NCBI GenBank assembly: GCA_046729255.1
Contig: JBKPGF010000021.1
Location: forward strand, 42,668 to 106,667
Source: PALSA-612 sp046729255
GTDB lineage: Bacteria; Actinomycetota; Thermoleophilia; Gaiellales; Gaiellaceae
Length of the DNA: 64,000 nucleotides
Reading direction: 5' to 3'
Numbering within the stretch: position 1 is the first letter of the stretch; every line of letters begins with the position of its first letter. Positions 39,255 through 47,916 of the stretch are shown one piece after another. Position numbers and translations under genes: made by a program. The notes below the pieces were generated by a model. It did no database searches and had not been told where the DNA came from. It saw only the letters and a program-made list of their open reading frames with translations.

Positions 39255-40046
39255 GTGCTCACCGAGCTCGGTCTCTACAAGCTCTTCGGAGAGGATCCCG
39301 AGAAGACGCAGCGCTTTGCGCGGATCTTCATGGGGCCGTTCACGCAGTTCCTCGCCCCAAACGCGACGTACGGAGTGGAGCGCGTGCCGCGCTTCGGCGG
39401 GCTCGTCGTCGCGTCGAACCACCTGAATGCGATCGACCCGCTGCTCGTGCCGATCTCCTGCCCGCGCACGATCTACCAGATCGCGAAGAGCGAGCTGCTC
39501 GAGATTCCCATTGCCGGCGAGGTGTTGCGGTGGCTCGGCTCCTTCGGTGTGCGGCGCGGGGAGGGCGACCGAGACGCGCTGCGCGTCGCCAGGTGGGTCG
39601 TGGCGGAGGGGCACGTGGCCGGCTTCTTCGTCGAGGGCACACGCCGGAAGCTCGGGTATCCAGGCCCCGGTCATGCCGGGGCCGCGATGATCGCCATCCA
39701 GGAAGGCGTCCCGGTCGTCCCGTGCGGGCTCGACACGTTTCAATGGTCGTTGCGCAACCCGCGGCGCTGCGCGGTCGTGTGGGGGAGCCCGATCGACATC
39801 TCCGGGTGTCCGAGAAACGGCAAGGGTTACAAGGAGGGCGCGGCCATCGTCGACGGTGCGATTCTCGCCCTGTGGCGCCAGGCTGCGCAGGCGGTCGTCG
39901 ACGGGTTTCCGGAGATGCTGGCGGACGGGGCTCGACGTCACGGGACGCTGAAGGCAGACGAGGTTGCCTATGTCGACGCGACGCCGTGGCCGGACGAGCC
40001 GTGGGCAGAAGGCCCGCTGGGGCCGGTCTTTCCCGGCAAAGGCTGA
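39255..40046 (+). CDS. plsC: 1-acyl-sn-glycerol-3-phosphate acyltransferase family protein
   Basis: PlsC acylates lysophosphatidic acid in phospholipid synthesis. The 263-residue protein has the acyltransferase box 'ASNHLNAIDPLLVP' (H-x4-D), 'FFVEGTRRKLGYPGPGHAGA' (substrate-binding E-G-T-R) and 'VPVVPCGLDTF'. A C-terminal extension of about 50 residues is present. It starts at GTG 39255 with GGCGGAG just before it. The stop overlaps the aroA start (TGATG). Confidence 0.88.
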   Translation: MLTELGLYKLFGEDPEKTQRFARIFMGPFTQFLAPNATYGVERVPRFGGLVVASNHLNAIDPLLVPISCPRTIYQIAKSELLEIPIAGEVLRWLGSFGVRRGEGDRDALRVARWVVAEGHVAGFFVEGTRRKLGYPGPGHAGAAMIAIQEGVPVVPCGLDTFQWSLRNPRRCAVVWGSPIDISGCPRNGKGYKEGAAIVDGAILALWRQAAQAVVDGFPEMLADGARRHGTLKADEVAYVDATPWPDEPWAEGPLGPVFPGKG

Positions 40047-41329
40047 TGGAGGTCGCGCCGGCCGTCAGCGTGCGCGGCGCCATGGCGCTGCCCGGTGACA
40101 AGTCGATCTCCCACCGCGCACTGCTGCTCGGCGCCGTGGGCGACGGGGAGACGCTCGTTCGCGGCTTCGGCCGCTCCCTCGACACGGAGTCGACGCTCGC
40201 CGCCGTGCGCTCGCTCGGCGCCTCGGTCGCAGAGGAACAACCCGACGTCCTGCGCGTGCACGGCGTGGGGCTCGCGGGGCTGAGACAGCCGGCCGACCCC
40301 ATCGACTGCGGGAACGCCGGGACGCTCGCCCGCCTGCTCCCCGGGCTCCTGGCAGGACAGGACGGCCGCCGCGTCGAGCTGACGGGCGATCAGTCGCTGC
40401 GATCGCGGCCCATGGAGCGCGTGGCCGCCCCGCTGTCGGAGATGGGAGCCGGCATCGAGATGAGCGACGGGCGCCTGCCGATGCGGATCGAGGGCGCTCC
40501 GCTCACCGGCATCGAGCACGAGCCGGCGGTCGCGAGCGCGCAGGTCAAGTCGTGCGTCCTGCTGGCAGGTCTCAACGCCGAGGGCCGGACGACCGTCGTC
40601 GAGCCGGTCCCGACGCGGGACCACACCGAGCGCATGCTGCGCGCAGCAGGAGCGAGGCTGACCGTCGAAGGCAGCCGGATCTCGGTCGAGCAGGCCGAGC
40701 GGATCACGCTGGGCGAGGTCGACGTCCCTGGGGACTTCTCGGCGGCCGCCCCGTTCATCGTCGCGGCCACGCTCCTGGCCCGCTCGGAGCTCATCCTCCA
40801 GGGTGTCGGCGTGAATCCCACGCGGACGGGCCTGCTCGACGCGCTCGAGCGGATGGGCGCCCGCATCTCGATCTTCAACCGGCGAACGCAGTCGGGCGAG
40901 CCGGTCGCCGACATCGAGGTAGCTCATGCGGAGCTCGTCGCCACCGAGGTCGTGCCGGCCGAGGTGCCGCGCATCATCGACGAGCTGCCGTTGTTCGTGC
41001 TCGCGGCGTCGATGGCGCGGGGTACGAGCCGAGTCCGTGGGGCGGGGGAGCTGCGTGCAAAGGAATCGGATCGCATCGACACCGTGGCGACGGCCTTGCG
41101 TTCGCTCGGCGGACGGGTACAGGCAACGGCGGGCGGCTTCACGGTGCGCGGAGTGCCGGCGCGTCCGCGAGGCGGATCGCTGAACAGCGCGGGCGACCAC
41201 CGGCTGGCGATGCTCGCCGCCGTCGCCGGCCTCGTGTCGCAGGAGGGCGTGCGCATCGAGGGCGCCGAGGCGGCCGCGGTATCGTTCCCCGGCTTCTTCG
41301 AGCTGCTCGACTCCCTTTCGCACCGATGA
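40046..41329 (+). CDS. aroA: 3-phosphoshikimate 1-carboxyvinyltransferase (EPSP synthase)
   Basis: AroA makes EPSP from shikimate 3-phosphate and phosphoenolpyruvate. The 427-residue protein has 'LPGDKSISHRALLLGAV' (about 15-31), 'DCGNAGTLARLLPGLLAG', 'VPGDFSAAAPFIVAA', 'LRAKESDRI' and 'GDHRLAMLAAVAGL'. These are all the active-site signatures of the enolpyruvyl transferase family. The open frame extends far upstream, but plsC occupies that DNA. aroA and cmk overlap by 4 bp. Confidence 0.96.
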   Translation: MEVAPAVSVRGAMALPGDKSISHRALLLGAVGDGETLVRGFGRSLDTESTLAAVRSLGASVAEEQPDVLRVHGVGLAGLRQPADPIDCGNAGTLARLLPGLLAGQDGRRVELTGDQSLRSRPMERVAAPLSEMGAGIEMSDGRLPMRIEGAPLTGIEHEPAVASAQVKSCVLLAGLNAEGRTTVVEPVPTRDHTERMLRAAGARLTVEGSRISVEQAERITLGEVDVPGDFSAAAPFIVAATLLARSELILQGVGVNPTRTGLLDALERMGARISIFNRRTQSGEPVADIEVAHAELVATEVVPAEVPRIIDELPLFVLAASMARGTSRVRGAGELRAKESDRIDTVATALRSLGGRVQATAGGFTVRGVPARPRGGSLNSAGDHRLAMLAAVAGLVSQEGVRIEGAEAAAVSFPGFFELLDSLSHR

Positions 41330-41949
41330 TCATCGCCATCGACGGGCCGGCCGGCGCCGGCAAGAGCACGGTGGCTCGGCGGCTCGCCGAGCGACTCGGT
41401 GTCCGCTACCTCGACACCGGCGCCATGTACCGGGCAGTGACATGGCTGGCTCTGCGCGAGGAGATCGAGCTCGAGGACGGCGACGGCCTCGGTGCGCTCG
41501 CCGCCGGCCACCCCGTCGAGCTCGACGAATCCGGGCACGTACGGATCGCGGGCGAGGATGTCACCACGGCGATCCGTGACCCACGCATCGACCGCGCGGT
41601 GCCCGTCGTCGCGCAGCATCCTCAGGTCCGCGAGGTGATGCGCGAGCGTCAGCGGCAACTCGCCGCCGAGGCCGACGCGGTCATGGAGGGCCGCGACATC
41701 GGCACCGTCGTCGCGCCTGGTGCCGACGTGAAGGTCTATCTCACCGCCGAAGAGGGCGTGCGGGCCCAGCGCCGCCTCTCCGAGCGGCCCGACATCGGCG
41801 CCGATGCCCTGGCGACCGACCTCAGACTGCGCGACGAGAGCGACGCCGCGCGCATGGAGCCCGCGGTCGATGCGATCCGCATCGACACCTCTGAGCTCGA
41901 CGTGGACGGCGTGGTCGACCTCATCGAGCAACTCATACGAGATGGCTGA
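41326..41949 (+). CDS. cmk: Cytidylate kinase
   Basis: CMP kinase phosphorylates CMP and dCMP. The 207-residue protein starts 'MIIAIDGPAGAGKSTVA' (P-loop at about 7-15). It has 'YLDTGAMYRAVTWLAL', 'VMEGRDIGTVV' and a C-terminal lid with 'RLRDESDAAR'. It sits between aroA and der, a common bacterial order, and overlaps both by a few bases. Confidence 0.95.
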   Translation: MIIAIDGPAGAGKSTVARRLAERLGVRYLDTGAMYRAVTWLALREEIELEDGDGLGALAAGHPVELDESGHVRIAGEDVTTAIRDPRIDRAVPVVAQHPQVREVMRERQRQLAAEADAVMEGRDIGTVVAPGADVKVYLTAEEGVRAQRRLSERPDIGADALATDLRLRDESDAARMEPAVDAIRIDTSELDVDGVVDLIEQLIRDG

Positions 41950-43264
41950 GACGGCACCAGCCGACGAGCTCAAGGGGACCGTGGCCATCGTCGGCTACCC
42001 GAACGTCGGGAAGTCGACGCTCGTCAACCGGCTGACGTCGACGCGCGCGGCGGTCGTCCACGAGACGCCGGGCGTCACGCGCGACCGCAAGGAGCTGCTC
42101 TGCGACTGGCGGGGGGAGCGGTTCCTGCTCGTTGACACGGGCGGCGTCGACATCACCGACGAGTCGCCCATCACACGGGGTGCAGTGGCTCAGGCTCGGG
42201 CTGCGATCGAGGAGGCCGACCTCGTGCTGTTCCTCGTGGACGCTCGCGCGGGGCTGACACCGGGCGACGCGGAGATCGCCGACATCCTCCGGCGCGCGCG
42301 CAAGCCCGTCCTGCTCGTCGCGAACAAGCTCGACGATCCGGCGAGCGCCGAGCTCGCCCACGAGTTCTCCACGCTCGGCTTCGGTGCGCCCCTCGAGATC
42401 TCTGGCCTGCACGGCCACGGCACCGGCGAGCTTCTCGACGCCGTTCTCGAACGGCTCCCGGGCGACAGGGGCGTGCCGGCACCGGAGGACGCGATTCGCG
42501 TGGCAGTCCTCGGCCGGCCGAACGTCGGGAAGTCCAGCCTCCTCAACGCCGTGCTCGGGCAGGAGCGGCTGATCGTCTCCGACGTCCCAGGGACGACGCG
42601 TGACGCGATCGACACTGTGCTCCAGACGGACGACCGCACCTTCGTGCTCGTGGATACCGCCGGCATGCGGCGGAAGCGCCGGCACCGGCAGGGCATCGAG
42701 TACTTCTCCGAGCTGCGCGCGCTCGAGGCGGCGAACCGCGCCGACATCGCACTCGTCCTCGTCGATTCCTCGGAGGGCGTCGTCGAGCAGGACCTGACGG
42801 TGGCCGACGTCGCACGCAAGGCGCAGTGTTCGACGCTCGTCGTCCTCTCGAAGTGGGACGAGACGACGGTGGAGATCGAGGACGTTCGTGCGAGGCTCGA
42901 GAGCCGGTTGCGACAGCGCCCTCCCGTCGTCACGACGTCCGCGAAGACTGGCCGCGGAATCGCGCGCCTGTTCGAGCGCTTCGGGGCGCTGTACGACAAG
43001 CACTCCGCCCGGCTCGGCACGCCGGAGCTGAACCGGTTTCTCGCAGAGCTGCGCGAGGATCGCCAGCCGCCGTCGCGCCGCCGCAAGCGGCTGAACCTCC
43101 TCTACGGGACGCAGACGAGCGTCCGCCCTCCGCGCTACCGCTTCTTCGTGAACGACCCGAGCCTCGTCACGCGTGACTACGCGTACTGGGTAGAGAACCG
43201 GATGCGCGAGCGCTTCTCCCTGGAGGGCGTGCCGGTCTCGATCGACTTCGTCGCCCGCGGTTAG
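41942..43264 (+). CDS. der: Ribosome biogenesis GTPase Der (EngA)
   Basis: Der is an essential GTPase with two G domains that acts in 50S assembly. The 440-residue protein has G domain 1 with 'GYPNVGKSTLVNRL' (about 18-31) and 'DTGGVD'. G domain 2 has 'GRPNVGKSSLLNAVLG' (about 191-206) and 'DTAGMRRKRRHRQGIEYFSE'. The C-terminal KH-like domain ends 'RERFSLEGVPVSIDF'. N-K-L-D and S-K-W-D give the G4 motifs. It overlaps cmk by 8 bp. Confidence 0.97.
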   Translation: MAETAPADELKGTVAIVGYPNVGKSTLVNRLTSTRAAVVHETPGVTRDRKELLCDWRGERFLLVDTGGVDITDESPITRGAVAQARAAIEEADLVLFLVDARAGLTPGDAEIADILRRARKPVLLVANKLDDPASAELAHEFSTLGFGAPLEISGLHGHGTGELLDAVLERLPGDRGVPAPEDAIRVAVLGRPNVGKSSLLNAVLGQERLIVSDVPGTTRDAIDTVLQTDDRTFVLVDTAGMRRKRRHRQGIEYFSELRALEAANRADIALVLVDSSEGVVEQDLTVADVARKAQCSTLVVLSKWDETTVEIEDVRARLESRLRQRPPVVTTSAKTGRGIARLFERFGALYDKHSARLGTPELNRFLAELREDRQPPSRRRKRLNLLYGTQTSVRPPRYRFFVNDPSLVTRDYAYWVENRMRERFSLEGVPVSIDFVARG

Positions 43265-43270
43265 CAGTCG

Positions 43271-43276
43271 TATGCT
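43271..43276 (+). promoter_or_regulatory. -10 hexamer of a probable leaderless promoter
   Basis: TATGCT lies 6 nt before GTG 43283, just after der. The following gene and gpsA can thus be transcribed apart from the aroF-der run. Confidence 0.5.
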
Positions 43277-43282
43277 CCGCGC

Positions 43283-44050
43283 GTGGCGCGGGTGTGCCTC
43301 TTCCACTGGAGCGAGACCGAGGCCGCATCGAAAGCGGGCGATCTCCGCTCCCTCGGGTACAAGGTCGACGCCCACGCGGCGTTCGGCCCGGAGCTCCTGC
43401 GCACGCTCGCCGACCGGCCGCCGGATGCAATCGTCGTCGATCTGAGCCGCCTGCCTGCTCACGGACGGGACGTCGCCGTTGCTCTTCGCACGCGCGCCGG
43501 GACGCGCCACGTGCCGCTGGTGATCGCGGGCGGGACACGAGAGGCGGTCGCACGCCTGCGCAACCACGTTCCCGACGCCGCCTACACATCGTGGAGGTCG
43601 ATGAAGCGAGCGCTCGCGCATGCGATCGCGAAGCCGCCGGCGGATCCCGTCGTTCCCGCCTCGGCGTTGGCCGGCTATTCGGGCACGCCGCTGCCGAAGA
43701 AGCTCGGGATCAAGAAGGGGTCGAGGGTGGGCGTCGTCGGCGCGCCGGACGGCTTCGGGCAAACGCTCGGCGCACTTCCGGACGGTGCGCGGCTGAAGCG
43801 TGGCGCGGCCGGCGCGGATCTCGTGCTCTGGTTCATGCGCTCTCGACGGCAGCTCGAGCGCGGCCTCGAGCGCTACCGCCGGCTCGAGGTGCCCTTGTGG
43901 ATGATCTGGCCGAAGCAGGCGTCGGGCGTTCAGACCGATCTCACGCAGAACGTCGTACGCGACTCCGGGCTCGCGGCCGGCCTCGTCGACTACAAGGTGT
44001 GCGCCGTGGACGAGACATGGTCGGGCCTCCTCTTCCGGAGGCGCCGGTGA
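43283..44050 (+). CDS. Fusion of a receiver-like domain with DUF3052
   Basis: Residues 1 to about 105 look like a response-regulator receiver fold: 'VCLFHWSETEAASKAGDLRS', then 'AIVVDLSRLPAHGRDVAVALR' with an Asp where the phosphorylation site would be, and 'HVPLVIAGG'. The acidic pair and Lys of a real receiver are not clear. Residues from about 128 to 255 are a DUF3052 domain ('GYSGTPLPKKLGIKKGSRV', 'DLVLWFMRSRRQLERGL', 'LWMIWPKQASG', 'VCAVDETWSGLLFRRR'). DUF3052 has no known biochemical role. gpsA overlaps by 4 bp. Confidence 0.72.
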   Translation: MARVCLFHWSETEAASKAGDLRSLGYKVDAHAAFGPELLRTLADRPPDAIVVDLSRLPAHGRDVAVALRTRAGTRHVPLVIAGGTREAVARLRNHVPDAAYTSWRSMKRALAHAIAKPPADPVVPASALAGYSGTPLPKKLGIKKGSRVGVVGAPDGFGQTLGALPDGARLKRGAAGADLVLWFMRSRRQLERGLERYRRLEVPLWMIWPKQASGVQTDLTQNVVRDSGLAAGLVDYKVCAVDETWSGLLFRRRR

Positions 44051-45003
44051 AGGTCGTCGTCATCGGTGGTGGCTCGTGGGGCACCGCGTTCGCGTGGCTG
44101 CTGGCGGAGCACCGACACGACGTGACGCTTGCCTGTCGCGACCGGGTGCAGGCGGACGCGATCGCCGCGACCGGCCACAACCCGCGCTACCTTCAGACTG
44201 CGCGGCTCGACCGCGTGCGCGCGACGACCATCGACGAGGCGCCCATCGCGGAGGCCGACCTCGCGGTCATCGCCGTTCCGAGCAGCGCGTTCGCCGACAT
44301 CGCGCGTGCCCTGCGGGGTGAGTGCCCGGTGCTGAGCTTGACGAAGGGCCTCGATCCGAACACCGGTCGACGGCTCTCGACTCTTGTCGAAGGGCGGCCC
44401 GTCGCGTGCCTCTCCGGGCCGAACTTCGCGGAGGAGATCACAGCGGGCCTGCCGGCGGCGACCGTGATCGCAAGCGAGGACGAGGCGCTCGCAGTGCAGC
44501 TCCAGGAGGCGATCAACTCGCCGACGTTCCGCGTCTACGTCAACACCGACATCGTCGGCGTCGAGTTCTGCGGGGCGGCAAAGAATGTCATCGCGCTTGC
44601 AGCCGGCGGTGTGGACGGCCTCGGCCTCGGCGACAACGCCAAGTCGGGCGTGATCACGCGCGGCGTCGCCGAGATGGCGCGGCTCGGTCAGGCCTCCGGT
44701 GCTCGCGTGGAGACGTTCGCCGGCCTCGCGGGCATGGGCGACCTCATGGTCACGTGCTGGAGCAGGCTCGGCCGCAACCGTCGGGCGGGCGAGCTCATAG
44801 CGAGAGGCCGGACAGCGGACGAAGCGATCGCCGAGATCGGCCAGGTGGTGGAGGGCCTCAACACGGCGCCGCCGCTCCGAGATCTCGCCCGGAGGCTCTC
44901 GGTCGACCTCCCCATCACGGAGGCGGTCTGCTCCGTGCTCGGTGGAGAGAGCCTCACCGACCTCGTGGCATCCATCATGGGCCGCAAGCCGCGAGCGGAG
45001 TGA
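44047..45003 (+). CDS. gpsA: Glycerol-3-phosphate dehydrogenase [NAD(P)+]
   Basis: GpsA makes glycerol 3-phosphate for phospholipids. The 318-residue protein starts with the dinucleotide-binding 'VVIGGGSWGTAFAWLLAEH' and has 'LSLTKGLDPNTG', 'CLSGPNFAEEITAGLPAA', 'EFCGAAKNVIALAAGGVDGLG' (in parts, containing the catalytic Lys) and 'FAGLAGMGDLMVTCWS'. GTG 44047 overlaps the preceding stop. Its product feeds the same pathway as plsC nearby. Confidence 0.96.
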   Translation: MKVVVIGGGSWGTAFAWLLAEHRHDVTLACRDRVQADAIAATGHNPRYLQTARLDRVRATTIDEAPIAEADLAVIAVPSSAFADIARALRGECPVLSLTKGLDPNTGRRLSTLVEGRPVACLSGPNFAEEITAGLPAATVIASEDEALAVQLQEAINSPTFRVYVNTDIVGVEFCGAAKNVIALAAGGVDGLGLGDNAKSGVITRGVAEMARLGQASGARVETFAGLAGMGDLMVTCWSRLGRNRRAGELIARGRTADEAIAEIGQVVEGLNTAPPLRDLARRLSVDLPITEAVCSVLGGESLTDLVASIMGRKPRAE

Positions 45004-45025
45004 CCGCCCGCGGATCCAGTTCCAG

Positions 45026-45031
45026 TAGCCT
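45026..45031 (+). promoter_or_regulatory. -10 hexamer upstream of metK
   Basis: TAGCCT lies 9 nt before ATG 45041 (15 nt before the alternative ATG 45047). The leader is at most a few bases, so no SAM riboswitch is possible here. Confidence 0.4.
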
Positions 45032-45040
45032 TCGCGGCCA

Positions 45041-46288
45041 ATGCCAATGCGCTCGTATCTCTTCACGTCCGAGTCCGTCACCGAAGGGCATCCGGACAAG
45101 ATCGCCGACCAGATCTCCGACTCCGTCCTCGACGCGGTGCTCGGCGAGGATCCTCAGGGCCGCGTCGCCCGCGAGACGCTCGTCACGACGGGCCTCGTGC
45201 TCGTGGCCGGCGAGATCTCGACCGCGTGCTACGTCGACGTCCCGCGCCTCGTACGCGACCGCATCTCGGAGATCGGCTACACGCACCACGAGCTCGGGCT
45301 CGACGCCGAGACGTGCGGCGTCATCACGTCGATCCAGGAGCAGTCACCCGACATCGCACGCGGGGTGGACGAGGCATACGAGGTCCAGCAGGACGTCTCC
45401 GACGGCGACCCGCTCGACCGGATCGGAGCCGGCGACCAGGGGATGATGTTCGGCTACGCCTGTCGCGAGACGCCGGAGCTGATGCCGCTGCCGATCATGC
45501 TCGCCCACCGGCTGTGCGGCCGGCTGGCCGAGGTGAGGAAGGCGGGCACCCTCCCGTACCTTCGCCCGGACGGCAAATCCATGGTCACGGCGCGCTACGA
45601 GGTGGACGAGCACGGTCGGACGACCGTCGCCGAGATCGAGCGCGTCCTCGTCGTCTCCCAGCACGTCGACGGGATCGACATCAACGGGCAGATGAAGAGG
45701 GACATCATCGAGCACGTGATCGGGCCGGTGCTGCCGTCCGACCTCTACGACGAGGCTCGACTGGGTGAGGACGGGTTCGTCCTCGTGAACCCGACCGGCA
45801 AGTTCGTCGTCGGCGGGCCGAAGGCGGACACGGGGCTGACCGGCCGCAAGATCATCGTCGACTCGTACGGCGGAGCAGCGCGCCAGGGCGGGGGCTGTTT
45901 CTCCGGCAAGGACCCCACCAAGGTCGACCGCTCGGCGGCGTACGCGATGCGCTACGTCGCGAAGAACCTCGTCGCTGCGGGGCTCGCCGACCGCTGCGAG
46001 CTCGAGGTGGCCTACGCGATCGGCGTCGCGCACCCGGTCTCGGTCACCGTCGAGACGTTCGGCACCGAGACGATCGCCGCAGAGCGGATCGAAGCGCTCG
46101 TCGCGGAGCACTTCGACCTTCGCCCGGCCGCGATCATCCGGGACCTCGACCTCACCCGCCCGATCTACGCGAAGACCGCCGCCTACGGGCATTTCGGCCG
46201 CGACGACCACGACTTCACGTGGGAGCGCACCGACCGGGCGGACGCGCTTCGCGAGGCTGCCGGCCTCGCCGCCGCAGCTACTGCCTAA
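45041..46288 (+). CDS. metK: S-adenosylmethionine synthase
   Basis: MetK makes SAM from methionine and ATP. The 415-residue protein has 'FTSESVTEGHPDKIADQISD' (about 8-27), 'GAGDQGMMFGYA', 'GPKADTGLTGRKIIVDSYGG' and 'GGGCFSGKDPTKVDRSAAY'. These are the signature loops of the active site. ATG 45047 ('MRSYLFTSE') is an alternative start. Its stop overlaps that of the convergent dtxR-type gene by 4 bp. Confidence 0.98.
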   Translation: MPMRSYLFTSESVTEGHPDKIADQISDSVLDAVLGEDPQGRVARETLVTTGLVLVAGEISTACYVDVPRLVRDRISEIGYTHHELGLDAETCGVITSIQEQSPDIARGVDEAYEVQQDVSDGDPLDRIGAGDQGMMFGYACRETPELMPLPIMLAHRLCGRLAEVRKAGTLPYLRPDGKSMVTARYEVDEHGRTTVAEIERVLVVSQHVDGIDINGQMKRDIIEHVIGPVLPSDLYDEARLGEDGFVLVNPTGKFVVGGPKADTGLTGRKIIVDSYGGAARQGGGCFSGKDPTKVDRSAAYAMRYVAKNLVAAGLADRCELEVAYAIGVAHPVSVTVETFGTETIAAERIEALVAEHFDLRPAAIIRDLDLTRPIYAKTAAYGHFGRDDHDFTWERTDRADALREAAGLAAAATA

Positions 46289-46962
46289 GCCTTACGAACG
46301 AACAGGCCATCGGCTGCCATCTCGCCGACCGCGCGCTCGGTGCCGTCCACCGTCACGGCGATGTGGCCCGATGGTGCGTGGACGTCGCGCACCTCGACGG
46401 CCGACCCGGGCACGAGCCCTTCCGAGTAGAACCAGTGGAGGAGCTCGCCGTCATGCTCGGCGAGACGCACGACCGTGGCGCGCTCGCCCTGCCGTAGCTC
46501 GGAGAGCGACACGAGCTCCGCATTCTCCGCGTGCTCGACGGTGGTGTCCACGGGCCAGCCGTGCGGGCAGCGCTCGGGGTGGCCGAGCCGCTCGTTGATG
46601 CGCTCGATCATGTCGTCCGTGAACGTGTCGCCGAGCTCGTCAGCCTGAACGTGGGACTCCTCCGGCGTGTAGCCCATGAAGTCGGTGAGGAAGCGCTCGA
46701 TGATCCGGTGCTTGCGCACGACCTTCACGGCGCGCTCGATGCCGGCCTCGGTGAGAATCGCCTCCTTCTGCTCGCCGCGCTCCACGAGACCTTCCGCCTC
46801 GAGGCGCTTCAGCATCTCGCCTGCCGACGCCCGCGAGACGCCAAGCATCTCTGCGACGCGGGCCGCGATCGCCGACGTACCCGTTGACGGGTGGTACTCG
46901 CCGATGGGAAAGGCGAGAAAGTAGATCGTCTCGAGGTAGTCGTCGACGGAATGGCCTGCCAT
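46285..46962 (-). CDS. DtxR/MntR-family metal-dependent transcriptional regulator
   Basis: The 225-residue protein has an N-terminal winged helix (about 1-75, 'VDDYLETIYFLAF', 'VAEMLGVSRASAGEMLKRLEAEGLV' in parts). The dimerisation domain carries metal ligands in 'KHRIIERFLTDFMGY', 'EESHVQADELGD' and 'HPERCPHGWPVD'. The C-terminal SH3-like/FeoA domain starts near 'LVSLSELRQGERATVVRL'. The full-length form resembles IdeR more than MntR. It is divergent from a ZIP transporter, and a palindromic operator lies between them. Confidence 0.92.
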   Translation of the reverse strand: MAGHSVDDYLETIYFLAFPIGEYHPSTGTSAIAARVAEMLGVSRASAGEMLKRLEAEGLVERGEQKEAILTEAGIERAVKVVRKHRIIERFLTDFMGYTPEESHVQADELGDTFTDDMIERINERLGHPERCPHGWPVDTTVEHAENAELVSLSELRQGERATVVRLAEHDGELLHWFYSEGLVPGSAVEVRDVHAPSGHIAVTVDGTERAVGEMAADGLFVRKA

Positions 46963-46997
46963 CTATCCACCAGATGCTGCGCCGCGGGCTCGGAGCC

Positions 46998-47005
46998 ACT
47001 ATAGT
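46998..47005. promoter_or_regulatory. Palindromic bidirectional -10 element (dtxR-type gene / ZIP transporter)
   Basis: ACTATAGT is a perfect 8-bp palindrome that gives TATAGT on both strands (47000-47005 and 47003-46998). Transcripts would have leaders of about 30 nt (minus strand) and 45 nt (plus strand). Confidence 0.55.
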
Positions 47006-47014
47006 CTTGGCGCC

Positions 47015-47034
47015 TTGTAAGGCAGACCTTACAA
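47015..47034. promoter_or_regulatory. Probable DtxR/MntR-type operator
   Basis: TTGTAAGG-CAGA-CCTTACAA is a perfect inverted repeat with 8-bp arms. It lies 10 bp after the plus-strand -10, covering about +3 to +22 of the ZIP transcript, and upstream of the minus-strand start. Its size and A/T-rich ends fit operators of this regulator family, so metal-bound regulator could block ZIP expression. Confidence 0.7.
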
Positions 47035-47055
47035 CCCGGGAAAGGAGCACTTGAC

Positions 47056-47901
47056 TTGAGCTCGACGCAGGTCCTCGTACTCGGAGCCCTCGCGGGCGTG
47101 ACGATCTTCATCGGCCTGCCGCTGGGCAGGGTCCGGAATCCGGACGTACGCCTCAAGGCTGCGCTGAGCGGGATGGCGACGGGCATCCTCCTTTTCCTGC
47201 TCTACGACGTCTTCGCCCACGGGATCGTGCCCGTCGAGGAAGCCCTCGAGGAGGCGGTGGACGAGGGCGGATCGTGGCTCGAGTTCTCGTGGCTGGCCCT
47301 GCTACTCGCGGTCGGCGCCGCCATCGGGCTGATGAGTCTCGTCTACTACGACAGCTGGATCGGCGCACAGCGGCGCAAGAAGATGCTGGGCCCGGGCGCC
47401 GCGTCGGCCGCGGAGTTCGAGGCGGTCCGGCCCGTCGGGTTGACGTCAGCGGCGTGGCTCGCACTCATGATCGCGACCGGCATCGGGCTCCACAACTTCT
47501 CCGAGGGTCTCGCGATCGGCCAGTCGGCCGCGAGCGGCGAGGTCGCGCTCGCGCTGACGCTCGTGATCGGCTTCGCACTCCACAACGCCACCGAGGGCTT
47601 CGGCATCGTGGCACCGCTCTCCGGTGCGGCCGAGCGACCGACGTGGCGCTTCTTGCTTCTGCTCGGGATCATCGGCGGCGGCCCGACGTTCGTCGGCACC
47701 CTCATCGGACAGACGTGGACGAGTGAGGCTCTCTCGGTCGCGTTCCTCGCGCTGGCGGCAGGCTCGATCCTCTACGTCATCATCGAGCTCGCCAACGTCA
47801 ATCGCCAGCTCGGTCACAAGGTGCTCGTCTCCTGGGCCCTCTTCGGCGGCCTCGCCCTCGGCTTCGCCACGGACTTCGTGCTGGAGGCCGTCGGCGGCTA
47901 G
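47056..47901 (+). CDS. ZIP family metal transporter (GufA-like)
   Basis: The 281-residue membrane protein has about eight helices. It carries the two ZIP metal-site motifs, 'HNFSEGLAIG' in helix 4 and 'HNATEGFGIVAPLSG' in helix 5. Such proteins import zinc, iron or manganese. It starts at TTG 47056 after AAAGGAG. The operator upstream and the divergent DtxR/MntR-type gene indicate that iron or manganese status controls it, which makes these ions the likely substrates. Confidence 0.9.
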   Translation: MSSTQVLVLGALAGVTIFIGLPLGRVRNPDVRLKAALSGMATGILLFLLYDVFAHGIVPVEEALEEAVDEGGSWLEFSWLALLLAVGAAIGLMSLVYYDSWIGAQRRKKMLGPGAASAAEFEAVRPVGLTSAAWLALMIATGIGLHNFSEGLAIGQSAASGEVALALTLVIGFALHNATEGFGIVAPLSGAAERPTWRFLLLLGIIGGGPTFVGTLIGQTWTSEALSVAFLALAAGSILYVIIELANVNRQLGHKVLVSWALFGGLALGFATDFVLEAVGG

Positions 47902-47904
47902 GCC

Positions 47905-47910
47905 TAAGGT
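47905..47910 (+). promoter_or_regulatory. -10 hexamer of a probable leaderless priA promoter
   Basis: TAAGGT lies 6 nt before GTG 47917, just downstream of the ZIP gene stop codon. Confidence 0.5.
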
Positions 47911-47916
47911 GGACCG

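Noticed and set aside
38132..41329. Long plus-strand frame of over 1000 codons covering aroF, plsC and aroA
   Set aside because: Only its last 427 codons are aroA. The earlier part is out of frame with the true genes aroF and plsC and has no recognisable domain.
45004..45040. SAM riboswitch before metK
   Set aside because: Only 37 bp separate gpsA and metK and a -10 hexamer lies 9 nt from the start; no aptamer can fit.
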